Shown piece after piece: positions 41,746 to 51,175 of a DNA stretch of 64,000 nucleotides. The stretch comes from Riemerella anatipestifer ATCC 11845 = DSM 15868 (GTDB lineage: Bacteria; Bacteroidota; Bacteroidia; Flavobacteriales; Weeksellaceae). Where the stretch lies: contig NC_017045.1 of assembly GCF_000252855.1 (NCBI RefSeq), positions 310,001 through 374,000 on the forward strand, read 5' to 3'. Position 1 is the stretch's first letter, and every line of letters starts with the position of its first letter. Both the position numbers and the translations under genes were made by a program. The notes beneath the pieces are model-generated. The model was not told the origin of the DNA and ran no database searches. It was given only the letters and a program-made list of their open reading frames with translations.

Positions 41746-41752
41746 GTGATTG

Positions 41753-43111
41753 CTATAGAGACTCTTGATAAGCCTTCCAACCCTCTATTTTATACTTTAG
41801 AGAAGCTTGTTCTGCATCATCAGATTTGTAAATACCTCTACCTACGATTATAAAATCGGTATGGAGTTTTTTAAAGGCGTGTTCAGGCGTGTTGTATTGC
41901 TGTCCTTTAGAATCGCCTTTGTCTTCAAGATTAATACCTGGTGTGAAAAGAAGCATCTCTTCAGGTAAAGCATCTTGAGAAACGCCACCTATAACATTAG
42001 GGTGCGTTTGTGCAATTTTAATAGCTTTCTCACGGTAATTAGCATCTGTAAGTGTGCCTTCAGAGGACATTCCTAAAATGGCAATCACACCTGAATTTAA
42101 GAAATAATCTAACGAAGAAGCGCCGCCAATCACTTGTGAAGTAATTAAATCTGCCCAAGACGAAATGCGATACACTCCATAAGAATACTGTAATTCTTGA
42201 GTATTACCAATATCTGCAAACTTTCGGTCTTCCATCAATAAGAAATTATGCTTTTGTGCTAAATCTTTGAGCGGAAGTATGGTATTGTCAAAATCAAAAT
42301 CGGTGATGATGTCAATGTGCGTTTTTAAAGCTACAATATTAGGCCCCACCTTGTCGGCAAAGTCTAGTAGTTCCTTAGTTGTAATAACATCAGCAGAAGC
42401 TATAAGGTTAGATTGTTTTTCTAAGGCTATTTCTAATAATCTTTTGGCAACGGGCTGTTTAGCGTGAGCAATTTTAGACTCATAAGAAAGTCTCTTTTTC
42501 TCTTGAAACTGAATCGGATTTCCGTCTAAAAACTGATTTATTTGCGTTATTTCCTCTGCTGATAATAAATTTTCTTGGTAAAGCATTTCGCACACTTCTC
42601 TTATTCCGAACAGTGTATGTACACGGTAGCCTTGCTTTTCTAACAATTCTTTTCCACCTTGTTCTCTGTCTAGCACTACTACAATATCGGTTACTTTAAT
42701 CCCTTCTTTTTCAACTTCAGGGATAGTTTCAAGCAATGATTTACCGCTAGTAATTACGTCTTCTACTAAAAGACACTTTTGTCCTTCCTTATAAATTCCT
42801 TCTATTAGTTTTTTAGTACCATAGGCTTTAGCTTCTTTTCTTTTAATGATGAGCGGTATTTCACTCTCTAAAGACATTGCTGTTGCCATAGGTAGAGCTG
42901 CATAAGGTACGCCACATATCAATTCTGTATCTTGTGTATCTGTAAGATTCAGAAGGTAAGATGCTAGTTTTTTAAGAATTTTAGGGTCAGAAGCTAATGG
43001 TCTTAAATCCACATAAAATGGACTTTCTATACCACTTTTTAGTGTAAACTTTCCAAATTTAATAATTCCTAGTTGATAACATTCAAGGAAAAAGTCTTTT
43101 TTTAGATTCAT
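41753..43111 (-). CDS. pyrEF: Bifunctional UMP synthase (OPRT-OMP decarboxylase fusion)
   Basis: A 452-residue fusion. Residues about 1-200 are orotate phosphoribosyltransferase with the PRPP site LLVEDVITSGKSLLE. Residues about 215-452 are orotidine-5'-phosphate decarboxylase with catalytic KTHIDII and MEDRKFADIGNT. The decarboxylase motif is of the type usual in eukaryotic UMPS. Both steps of UMP synthesis are in one chain, in the order PyrE then PyrF. The start MNLKKDFFLECYQLGIIKFG is chosen over an 18-residue extension. All motif residues are present. Confidence 0.93.
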   Translation of the reverse strand: MNLKKDFFLECYQLGIIKFGKFTLKSGIESPFYVDLRPLASDPKILKKLASYLLNLTDTQDTELICGVPYAALPMATAMSLESEIPLIIKRKEAKAYGTKKLIEGIYKEGQKCLLVEDVITSGKSLLETIPEVEKEGIKVTDIVVVLDREQGGKELLEKQGYRVHTLFGIREVCEMLYQENLLSAEEITQINQFLDGNPIQFQEKKRLSYESKIAHAKQPVAKRLLEIALEKQSNLIASADVITTKELLDFADKVGPNIVALKTHIDIITDFDFDNTILPLKDLAQKHNFLLMEDRKFADIGNTQELQYSYGVYRISSWADLITSQVIGGASSLDYFLNSGVIAILGMSSEGTLTDANYREKAIKIAQTHPNVIGGVSQDALPEEMLLFTPGINLEDKGDSKGQQYNTPEHAFKKLHTDFIIVGRGIYKSDDAEQASLKYKIEGWKAYQESL

Positions 43112-43581
43112 TAGATTAGGTTTTTGCAAATTTAATATTTTAGACCTAAACCTAAAAATTTTCATTAAACGCTCTATAGATAAAAAAATACAGTATTTAG
43201 TTTAAATAATAATTTACTCAAAAAACACTTTTGTTAATACAAATGACAAAGTTTTAATATAATGTAGTATAGAATAATATATTTTTATTTATTTTAAAAA
43301 TAGAAATCATTTCTAATAATGCTAATATATATAATGTCTCTATAGATTAAAATCCTTATTCTTAATGAATTATAATGAAAAACAATGTTGTAGTCTATTG
43401 GAAATCAAATTCCCCCCTCACCTTTTAATAATAAATTTATTATACTATTAAATAAAAGTCAATAATAATAATTTTAATTCAAAAAATGCAACCAACCAAT
43501 TTAAATTATACACTTGTTTAGTTTTTTTTTGTTGAAAAAATATTTTTAATATTGTAGGACAGTTTTAAAACATTTGTATTT
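43112..43581. other. 470-bp AT-rich intergenic region
   Basis: This is very AT-rich and has no supported gene. It separates divergent pyrEF and the subtilase. A 16-bp perfect palindrome ATAATAAATTTATTAT is at 43428-43443. No clear TAnnTTTG promoter is seen before the subtilase; either it diverges from consensus or a different sigma factor is used. Confidence 0.5.
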
Positions 43582-46500
43582 ATGAAAAAATCTATTTTAG
43601 GGACAGAAAATTTGTTGCCAATAGCTGCAAGTTTTTTATTGTTGCCAAATTTTGTCTTTGCGCAAAATGCGGAGCAAGTAAAGAAGATTAGAGAATCTTC
43701 TAATTTGAAACAGCTGAATGTACTACAAAAGGGGTTTGGGAAATCTACCCTTAGTGTAAAAGAATTGCAGACTAAAGCTAAAAGTCTTAAAATTCCTTTT
43801 GAGGGAGAGAGTAATGGTAGGTATTACCAATTAAGAAGTTTTGACAAAAAAGGAAGACCTCTTTACTACATTACATACAACTCAGGAGCTGCCGAAGGTA
43901 CAGGTACTAATAAACTCCATCCAGAAGCGGGAGTATTCAATTTGGAAGGAAGTGGAATGAAGGTACACGAATGGGATGGTGGAAAGGTAAGAGTTTCTCA
44001 TAAAGAATTTGGTGGAAGAGCTACGCAAAAGGATAATTCTGCAAGCCTTAGTGAACATGCTACCCATGTAGCAGGAACAATGGTGGCTTCTGGAGTAGAT
44101 GCATCTGCAAAAGGTATGGCTCCTAAAGCTACACTAGATGCTTATGATTGGAATAGTGATGAAGATGAGATGACTGCCGCCGCCGCTGATGGAGCTATCT
44201 TATCAAACCATTCTTATGGATATGTAGGAGGCTTTGCTTGGGGAAGTTGGTCAGGACAGCAAGGATGGCATTGGTTAGGTTCTGATGATGATCTTGAATT
44301 TAAAGGCTACGGAAAATATCTAGACTCCGATAGAGAGTGGGATTTGATCACTCTAAATGCACCTTACTATCTACCAGTAAAAGCTGCGGGAAACCCTAGG
44401 GGAGATGGTCCTAAAGTAGGGGAGACACATTATGTTCGTGATTCTTCTGGAAAATGGATAGCTTCGACCAAGAATAGAAAAAAGAATGGAGGTGATGATG
44501 GATTTGACTGTGTACTTTATGGTGCAACTGGGAAAAATCTGCTAGTGGTAGGTGCTGCACAGAAGATACCTGGAGGCTATAAATCTCCTACAGATGTAAA
44601 GATGGCTTCATTTAGTGCCTTTGGACCAACAGACGATGGAAGGATAAAACCAGATATTTCTGGAGTTGGAGTGGGGCTTAGGTCCTCTGTGAGTTCTGGA
44701 GATACTGATTATGCTTCCCTAAGTGGAACCTCTATGGCATCTCCCAATGTTACGGGATCGTTGCTTCTATTGCAAGAACATTATTCTAAGTTGAATGCAG
44801 GAAATATGATGAAAGCTGCAACATTGAAGGCATTAGCAATTGCAACTGCAAATGAAGCAGGAGCAGCCCCTGGACCTGATTATGCTTCTGGCTGGGGATT
44901 GTTGAACGCATTTGATGCAGCGAAAACCATATCCTTAAATGGGAAGTATTCTTTAATCCAAGAAAACACATTAAATAATGGAACCCAAACTTCATTTGAT
45001 GTTGTAGCGGCAGGAGGCGCTCCTCTCAAGGTAACTGTAGTATGGGCAGACCCAGCACCTAGCACATTGAGCAACGAAGAAGTTTTAAATGATAGGTCAA
45101 AGATGTTGGTGAACGATTTGGATGTGAGAGTAGTAAAAGATGGTGTGGAAGTATTACCTTGGAGATTAAATCCTGATAATCCAGCAGCTCCAGCCGTTAA
45201 AATGGATAATGATGTGGATAACGTAGAGCAGGTAGTGATAGAAAATCCAGAAGCTGGTGCTACTTATACTATTGTTGTAAAACACAAAAGAGACTTAAAG
45301 AAAAACGAGGTAAGTCGTGATAGCGAGGGGAATCTTATAGTTAATCTTGTACCAGCTACTTCTCAAGACTATTCACTAGTAGTTACTGGTATTAATAATG
45401 GTGTAAGAAATAATTTAGCAGTTACTGATGTAAAAGTTGCGGCGACGCCTTTAGAATACAGCACTAGTACGCCTGTAGATTTTAAGATAGAAAACAAAGG
45501 TAAAGATGCGTATAGTACAGGAGCTAAGTTAGTTGTTAAACTTTTAAATAAAGATAATAATCAAGTAGAGGCAACAGGAGAATTAGATATACCATCTATT
45601 TCTCCATCAGATAAAACAGTCTTGACTCATCATTTTGATTTATCTAAATCATTTGTTAATTATTCTGTTGAAGCAGAGTTGGTTTATGCTGCAGACGAAA
45701 TAAGTTTAGACAATAAGCTATCAACATCAGCTTATGGTATCGTGGCAGATTTAACACCAGATATGGCTTCGCATAAGTTCGGTTTTGAAGATGATTTTAA
45801 CAAAAATGGTTGGACTTCTGAAGATAAAGATGCAGACGGAAGAACCTGGAGAAAATATGATGATAAAAGTTTAGCTTACGAAGGCAATTCATTTGCACTT
45901 AATTTCCCTGGTGAAAAAACAGATGTAGATGACTGGTTCTTTTCTAACCCTCTGAAACTTAAGAAAGATGTTCTTTATAGAGTTGTATTCTACGCAAGAA
46001 AATTCCAAGATTTTAAAGAAGTTGTAAGTGTCTCTTTAGGTAACAATCCTAATAGCTTGTCTATGACGACAGAACTTATACCTAGAGTAGAGGCTACAGG
46101 TAAGTACAATAGATATTTCTATGAGTTTAAAGTTCCAACAGATCAAGTAGCTTATATAGGATTCCGTCATAAAACAGAGGGTACAGACAAGTCTTATGCA
46201 TTTGCAATGGATAATGTAAAGTTTGAGTACGCAGAAAGCAAACCAAATGTAGACTTCTCGGTTGATAAAGTACAAGCTAACTCTTACGAAACAGTAAGTT
46301 TTAAAAATGCTACGATGACGGCATCTACACTTCCTGTAAGTTCTTGGGAATGGACTTTCGCTCCAAATACAGTAACATTTAAAGATGAAACTTCTCCCAA
46401 TTCTGAAGCCCCTAAGGTATCACTTGCGGAAGGCACTTACAGCGTTACTTTAAAAGCCAAAAATGGTAAAGGAGAAGATGTATTAACTAAAAATGATTAC

Positions 46501-48009
46501 ATCACAGTCAAGAATACAGCTACGGTAGCAGGTTTCAAAGCGAATACACAAGAAATATTTGAAGGGGAGGCAGTATTATTTACTAATAATTCTACGGGTA
46601 ATCCAGAACCTAATAAATTTGAGTGGACTATCACACCGTCTGATGGTGTAGAATTTACAGGTGATACAAAATCTTTTACTGAGAAAGATTTGAATGTTAA
46701 GTTTACTAAGAAAGGTCTATATAAAGTAAGTCTAAAAGCGACTTCGGATCATAATTCTGATAAGGTAGAAAAAACAGACTACATCAATGTTAAAAAGGTA
46801 TATAATAGTGTAGATGATTTGACTTATAATTTTGAAAACTCTACTAATTTATTAACCTTAAAATGGCAACGTCCTGACCTTAATCCTATCTATAAAGAAG
46901 GTTTTGAAGATGAAGATGGGGTCTCAATGCCTAGCGGTATGACGGTAATAGGAGATCAGGGCTCTTCTATTCTAGATTGGAATCTTACAGGGGTATATAA
47001 GAAGAGCGGAGAGTATGGTGTAAGATCTTATGCGTGGTTTATGAATCCGTTTGATGCCAATAGTATACTGATAACTCCTAAACTAAGAAAAGGAGCAGAA
47101 GTTCTTAACTTTAATGTATGGCATCGTTACAAAGAAAGATATGATGTCTATGTAGTGGAAGCTCCAGCTTCTGGAAACGCTCCTACAGCGGAGGAAGTGA
47201 AAGCTGGGCATAAAGTCTATACCTTTGAAGCCACTGGAACTAATCCTACATTTAAGTTGGAGTCTGTTAATATCAAAAACTATACAAACAAAGATTTCTT
47301 TGTAGCGTTCCACCACAGAACTAAGAAAGACGATAATGGCTTTATACTAGCATTAGATGATATAGAAGTAGGATATGATAACTCTGTGGACGGAAAAGTA
47401 GGGGCAACTGTAGGTACTCAAACTCTAAGCAAAGAGGCGCTTCCTGATTTTAAAGCCGACTTCTTAAAAGGAGATAAGCTAGTAACTAGAGAGATGCTGT
47501 TACCAGAAACTTCACTGAATAGTGGTATAGGCAGCAAAGTTTCTTTCGGAATATCTACTGTACCTCATTTAGTAGGTTACGAAGTGGTTAAAGATGGAAC
47601 TAAGGTAAGTGATATAAACGATTACAACACCCGTCTATACAATGAAACAATGACCCAAAATGGTACTTATACTTACGATGTATATGCGGTATATTCTGAC
47701 GGAGTTAAGTCTGATAAGCAAACGGTAGTTGTTAATATCACCACAATTGCTACATCAGAAGTTGATGCTAATACAGGATTAAAGGTGTATCCAAACCCAT
47801 CTAATGGTAATTTTGTAGTAGAAGCAGTTTCTACTGTATCTGCACTGAAAGCTAGTGTTTACGATATGTCTGGAAAACAGATTTTATCCAACGAGTACAA
47901 AGGAAACAGATTTGAACTCAATTTAACCCAACAGCCTAAAGGTGTTTATATCTTAAATCTAGTAGATGATAAAGGTGTAAAACACAATGTAAAACTGATG
48001 GTTAAATAA
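43582..48009 (+). CDS. Secreted subtilisin-like serine protease with T9SS sorting domain
   Basis: A 1475-residue exocellular protease. A signal peptide is at about 1-28. The peptidase S8 domain (about 110-460) holds Asp132 (HEWDGGKVR), His159 (EHATHVAGT), oxyanion Asn271 (KAAGNPRGDG) and Ser384 (SGTSMASPNV). It is followed by a beta domain, a cleaved-adhesin module (FGFEDDFNKNGWTSED...WFFSNPLKL, about 735-880), two PKD-like domains (about 890-1075), a second adhesin module (GFEDEDGVSMP...LITPKL, about 1105-1270), and the type IX C-terminal domain (VYPNPSNGNF... to the end, about 1395-1475). Gliding or T9SS machinery is not in the window. Intact and likely secreted or surface-bound. Confidence 0.95.
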   Translation: MKKSILGTENLLPIAASFLLLPNFVFAQNAEQVKKIRESSNLKQLNVLQKGFGKSTLSVKELQTKAKSLKIPFEGESNGRYYQLRSFDKKGRPLYYITYNSGAAEGTGTNKLHPEAGVFNLEGSGMKVHEWDGGKVRVSHKEFGGRATQKDNSASLSEHATHVAGTMVASGVDASAKGMAPKATLDAYDWNSDEDEMTAAAADGAILSNHSYGYVGGFAWGSWSGQQGWHWLGSDDDLEFKGYGKYLDSDREWDLITLNAPYYLPVKAAGNPRGDGPKVGETHYVRDSSGKWIASTKNRKKNGGDDGFDCVLYGATGKNLLVVGAAQKIPGGYKSPTDVKMASFSAFGPTDDGRIKPDISGVGVGLRSSVSSGDTDYASLSGTSMASPNVTGSLLLLQEHYSKLNAGNMMKAATLKALAIATANEAGAAPGPDYASGWGLLNAFDAAKTISLNGKYSLIQENTLNNGTQTSFDVVAAGGAPLKVTVVWADPAPSTLSNEEVLNDRSKMLVNDLDVRVVKDGVEVLPWRLNPDNPAAPAVKMDNDVDNVEQVVIENPEAGATYTIVVKHKRDLKKNEVSRDSEGNLIVNLVPATSQDYSLVVTGINNGVRNNLAVTDVKVAATPLEYSTSTPVDFKIENKGKDAYSTGAKLVVKLLNKDNNQVEATGELDIPSISPSDKTVLTHHFDLSKSFVNYSVEAELVYAADEISLDNKLSTSAYGIVADLTPDMASHKFGFEDDFNKNGWTSEDKDADGRTWRKYDDKSLAYEGNSFALNFPGEKTDVDDWFFSNPLKLKKDVLYRVVFYARKFQDFKEVVSVSLGNNPNSLSMTTELIPRVEATGKYNRYFYEFKVPTDQVAYIGFRHKTEGTDKSYAFAMDNVKFEYAESKPNVDFSVDKVQANSYETVSFKNATMTASTLPVSSWEWTFAPNTVTFKDETSPNSEAPKVSLAEGTYSVTLKAKNGKGEDVLTKNDYITVKNTATVAGFKANTQEIFEGEAVLFTNNSTGNPEPNKFEWTITPSDGVEFTGDTKSFTEKDLNVKFTKKGLYKVSLKATSDHNSDKVEKTDYINVKKVYNSVDDLTYNFENSTNLLTLKWQRPDLNPIYKEGFEDEDGVSMPSGMTVIGDQGSSILDWNLTGVYKKSGEYGVRSYAWFMNPFDANSILITPKLRKGAEVLNFNVWHRYKERYDVYVVEAPASGNAPTAEEVKAGHKVYTFEATGTNPTFKLESVNIKNYTNKDFFVAFHHRTKKDDNGFILALDDIEVGYDNSVDGKVGATVGTQTLSKEALPDFKADFLKGDKLVTREMLLPETSLNSGIGSKVSFGISTVPHLVGYEVVKDGTKVSDINDYNTRLYNETMTQNGTYTYDVYAVYSDGVKSDKQTVVVNITTIATSEVDANTGLKVYPNPSNGNFVVEAVSTVSALKASVYDMSGKQILSNEYKGNRFELNLTQQPKGVYILNLVDDKGVKHNVKLMVK

Positions 48010-48041
48010 AAATTGAGACTTTAAATAAGAATTCAATTTTA

Positions 48042-48073
48042 GAAAGTCGGCTCACAAGGTCGGCTTTCTTTTT
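48042..48073 (+). terminator. Terminator of the subtilase gene
   Basis: GAAAGTCGGC (48042-48051) pairs with GTCGGCTTTC (48059-48068), with two G-U pairs, followed by a T run. Confidence 0.75.
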
Positions 48074-48350
48074 GATATATATAATGAATTTTAGAAAAAA
48101 TATGTATATTCGATACCAACTTTCAATCTGAAGACTCAGTATTTCACTTTAGAGTAAATTAAAAAAATATCAATATTTTTTTCAGTAGTGATTATCAGAA
48201 AAAAGTTATCCTAAGAGAAAAGCAGATAGTATGAAAATTAGAGACCTTTAATTTAAGAGGAGAGAAATATACTGATAGATAATAAACGTCTTTTTCTTAT
48301 ATGTAAAGAATCAAATGATTAAACATTTTGAGAGTTGCTTTTAAAAGTGT
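48074..48350. other. AT-rich gap, no gene seen
   Basis: 277 bases between the subtilase terminator and the fabH promoter. I see no supported ORF or repeat. Confidence 0.5.
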
Positions 48351-48358
48351 TATTTTTG
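48351..48358 (+). promoter_or_regulatory. fabH promoter
   Basis: TATTTTTG is spaced 20 bases from a TTTG at 48327-48330. The start codon is at 48376. Confidence 0.55.
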
Positions 48359-48375
48359 CCACTTTAAATTGAACT

Positions 48376-49397
48376 ATGCAAAGAAGTGTTATAAGAGGAT
48401 TAGGTTATTATGTTCCTGATAATGTAGTAACTAATGATGATTTGTCAAAACTAATGACCACTAGTGATGAGTGGATAACAGAGAGAACGGGGATTAAAGA
48501 AAGAAGACATCGTAAAAATAGATGTGATGCAGAAGAAACTACGGCTTATCTAGGTTTTAAGGCTGCAGAAAAAGCAATTAAAAATGCAGGGTTGGAGGCT
48601 AAAGATATAGATTATATTATCTTTGCTACATTATCTCCTGATTATTATTTCCCTGGCTGTGGAGTTCTTTTGCAAGAAATGTTAGGTTGCAATACAATAG
48701 GAGCATTAGACATTAGAAACCAATGCTCTGGTTTTGTTTATGCTATGAGTGTAGCTGATGCCTTTATAAAAGCGAATGTTTACAAAAATATATTAGTAGT
48801 AGGGCAGAAATACACTCTTTTGGATTAGATTTTTCTGATGAAGGTAGAGGAGTTTCTGTTATTTTCGGAGATGGAGCAGGAGCAATGGTGTTATCAGCTG
48901 CCAACTCTGAAGAGTCAGGAGATGTTTTAGCGGTTAATATGCATTCCGAAGGAAAATATGCAGAAGAATTAGCAGTGAAATTCCCAGGTACTAAACATGG
49001 TTGGAGCGACCGTTTACTAAACGATGCAGATGCCATCACTAAGCAAGAGTTATATCCTTATATGAATGGGAACTTTGTATTTAAACACGCGGTTACTCGT
49101 TTCCCAGAAAGTATTTTGGAGGCATTGGATAAAGCAGGAAAAAAAGTAGAAGATTTAGATATGTTGATACCTCACCAAGCCAATATTAGAATTGCACAGT
49201 ATGTTCAGCAATTACTTAAATTGCCTGAAGATAAGGTGTTTATCAATATACAGAAATATGGCAATACAACGGCTGCTTCTATTCCGATTGCTCTTTGCGA
49301 AGCTGTAGAAGAAGGAAGAATAAAAAGAGGTGATTTGGTTTGCCTTGCGGCTTTTGGTAGTGGGTTTACGTGGGGAAGTGTCTTATTTGAGTACTAA
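48376..49397 (+). pseudogene. fabH: 3-oxoacyl-ACP synthase III (KAS III), frameshifted
   Basis: KAS III starts fatty acid elongation by condensing an acyl-CoA with malonyl-ACP. The first 140 or so residues are in one frame, with the active-site cysteine Cys117 in RNQCSGFVYA. After VVG the frame is lost at the GGG run 48802-48804. The rest continues in another frame (AEIHSFGLDFSDEGRG... to SGFTWGSVLFEY), with the His and Asn motifs PHQANIRIAQ and GNTTAASIP present. One extra G restores the protein to about 340 residues. Everything else is conserved, so this is either a very recent lesion or a sequencing error. Another KAS may exist outside the window. Confidence 0.85.
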
Positions 49398-49424
49398 TCA
49401 GATACTTTTTAATACATTAAAATT

Positions 49425-49460
49425 AAGGCTTGAAATAGATATACATTTCAAGCCTTTTTA
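49425..49460 (+). terminator. Terminator after fabH
   Basis: AAGGCTTGAAAT (49425-49436) pairs perfectly with ATTTCAAGCCTT (49445-49456), followed by T residues. Confidence 0.85.
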
Positions 49461-49495
49461 TTTGGTGCATTACTAAATAATTTCTCGTTTTTCAT

Positions 49496-49503
49496 TATAT
49501 TTG
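49496..49503 (+). promoter_or_regulatory. purM promoter
   Basis: TATATTTG matches TAnnTTTG; the purM ATG is 28 bases downstream. Confidence 0.55.
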
Positions 49504-49530
49504 TGGACTAATAAAAATAAAAAGTTAAAA

Positions 49531-50520
49531 ATGAGTAATACTTACAAATCTGCTGGTGTAGATAAGGAAGAAGGGTACAAAACCGTAGATAAAATAAAAT
49601 CTGCCGTAGCCGAAACTCACAACAAAAATGTACTTAATAATTTAGGGAGTTTTGGGGCATTTTATGAAATTTCTAATTATAAAAATCCTGTTTTAGTAAG
49701 CGGTACAGACGGAGTAGGGACGAAGCTAAAAATCGCTTTAGATACCAAACAGTATTCATCTATAGGGATAGATTGTTTTGCGATGTGTGCCAATGATATT
49801 TTGTGTCATGGCGCTCAGCCTTTGTTCTTTTTAGACTATTTAGCTTGCGGAAAGTTAGATGCAGATGTAGCCGCAGAAATAGTTTTAGGAATGGTAAAGG
49901 CTTGTAAGGATAACAATTGTGCTTTGATTGGTGGTGAAACTGCCGAAATGCCAGGTATGTACCAAGTAGGCGATTATGATGTAGCAGGTTTTTGTGTAGG
50001 AGTTGTAGAGAAAGACCAAATTATAGATGGTTCTAAAATTGAAAAAGGTCAGACCATTATTGCTTTGCCAAGTTCTAGTTTCCATTCTAACGGTTTTTCT
50101 TTAGTAAGAAAAGTCTTCCCTGATTTTTATGAAGAGTTCAATGGAGAGCCTATTTATAAGACTCTTTTAGAACCTACAAGGTTATACTATCAGCCTATTC
50201 ATAAACTAATGAAAGAGGTAGATTTAAAAGGAATTGCACACATTACAGGTGGCGGACTTATAGAGAATGTTCCTAGAATTATCCCTGATGGATTATGTGC
50301 TAAAATAGATACCTCAAGAATAAAAATCCCTGAAATTATGCTAGAATTAGAAAAAAGAGGTGGTGTAGAAAGAATGGAAATGTTCGGCACATTCAATATG
50401 GGAGTGGGTATGGTAGTTGTGGTAGATTCAGCGGATAAAGATAAGGTATTATCCCTTGTTGAAGATGCTTATGAGATAGGAGTTATAGAGGAACACTCAG
50501 AGAAAATTGTACTACACTAA
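49531..50520 (+). CDS. purM: Phosphoribosylformylglycinamidine cyclo-ligase (AIR synthetase)
   Basis: Closes the imidazole ring of AIR from FGAM and ATP in purine synthesis. The start MSNTYKSAGVDKEEGYKTVDKIK at 49531 gives 330 residues. The upstream TTG-initiated extension lies over the promoter and is rejected. Motifs GTDGVGTKLKIA, GGETAEMPGMYQVGDYD, SSFHSNGFSLVR and HITGGGLIENVPR are conserved. purN follows after 12 bases, giving a purMN operon. Confidence 0.95.
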   Translation: MSNTYKSAGVDKEEGYKTVDKIKSAVAETHNKNVLNNLGSFGAFYEISNYKNPVLVSGTDGVGTKLKIALDTKQYSSIGIDCFAMCANDILCHGAQPLFFLDYLACGKLDADVAAEIVLGMVKACKDNNCALIGGETAEMPGMYQVGDYDVAGFCVGVVEKDQIIDGSKIEKGQTIIALPSSSFHSNGFSLVRKVFPDFYEEFNGEPIYKTLLEPTRLYYQPIHKLMKEVDLKGIAHITGGGLIENVPRIIPDGLCAKIDTSRIKIPEIMLELEKRGGVERMEMFGTFNMGVGMVVVVDSADKDKVLSLVEDAYEIGVIEEHSEKIVLH

Positions 50521-50532
50521 TTATTTTTTAAT

Positions 50533-51102
50533 ATGAAAAATATTGTAGTTCTAGTTTCTGGTTCGGGGAGTAACCTCCAAAGACTTATAGAAGCAATAGA
50601 AAACGAAGAGATTAGCAATGCTCAAATAAGTATGGTGGTTGCAGATAGAGATTGCTATGGTTTAGAACGAGCTCGTAAATACGGAATAGAAACTTTACTG
50701 ATTAAAAGAGGAAAAAACTTTTCTTCTGAATTAAAAGAGCGACTTCCTAAAAATGTGGATTTGATTGTTTTAGCGGGTTTTCTGTCTATCATAAAATCAC
50801 CATTAACTGAAGAGTACCAAGGTAAAATGATTAATCTGCATCCTTCATTATTACCAAAATTCGGAGGTAAAGGTATGTGGGGAATGAATGTTCATAAAGC
50901 TGTGTTAGAAGCAGGAGAGAAGGAAACTGGTGCTACGGTACATTTTGTAACCTCTGGAATAGATGAAGGAGACATTATCTTACAAGATAAAGTTGAAATA
51001 TCGCCTAATGATACCGCTGACAGCATCGCCACTAAAGTACACGAGATAGAATATAAAATCCTACCAAAAGCAGTAAATATTGTACTGAACGGTTTAGTGT
51101 AA
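50533..51102 (+). CDS. purN: Phosphoribosylglycinamide formyltransferase
   Basis: Transfers a formyl group from 10-formyl-THF to GAR. It has 189 residues, normal size. The N-terminal VVLVSGSGSNLQRL, catalytic Asn/His in MINLHPSLLPKFGGKGMWG and Asp in DEGDIILQ are all present. It is co-transcribed with purM and ends at a bidirectional terminator shared with aspS. Confidence 0.94.
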   Translation: MKNIVVLVSGSGSNLQRLIEAIENEEISNAQISMVVADRDCYGLERARKYGIETLLIKRGKNFSSELKERLPKNVDLIVLAGFLSIIKSPLTEEYQGKMINLHPSLLPKFGGKGMWGMNVHKAVLEAGEKETGATVHFVTSGIDEGDIILQDKVEISPNDTADSIATKVHEIEYKILPKAVNIVLNGLV

Positions 51103-51130
51103 AATATTAAATGGTTTACCTACTAAAATA

Positions 51131-51165
51131 AATAATCCCGTCTTAAGTTTTAAGACGGGATTATT
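51131..51165. terminator. Bidirectional terminator between purN and aspS
   Basis: AATAATCCCGTCTTAA (51131-51146) pairs perfectly over 16 bp with TTAAGACGGGATTATT (51150-51165). It lies between convergent genes. Confidence 0.88.
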
Positions 51166-51175
51166 TGTTTAATTT

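Noticed and set aside
43428-43443. Palindrome ATAATAAATTTATTAT as an operator
   Set aside because: It is pure A/T in a very AT-rich gap, where such palindromes arise easily; no second copy was seen.
44786-45074. Minus-strand ORFs within the subtilase gene
   Set aside because: They are shadows of a strongly supported plus-strand gene with full catalytic motifs.
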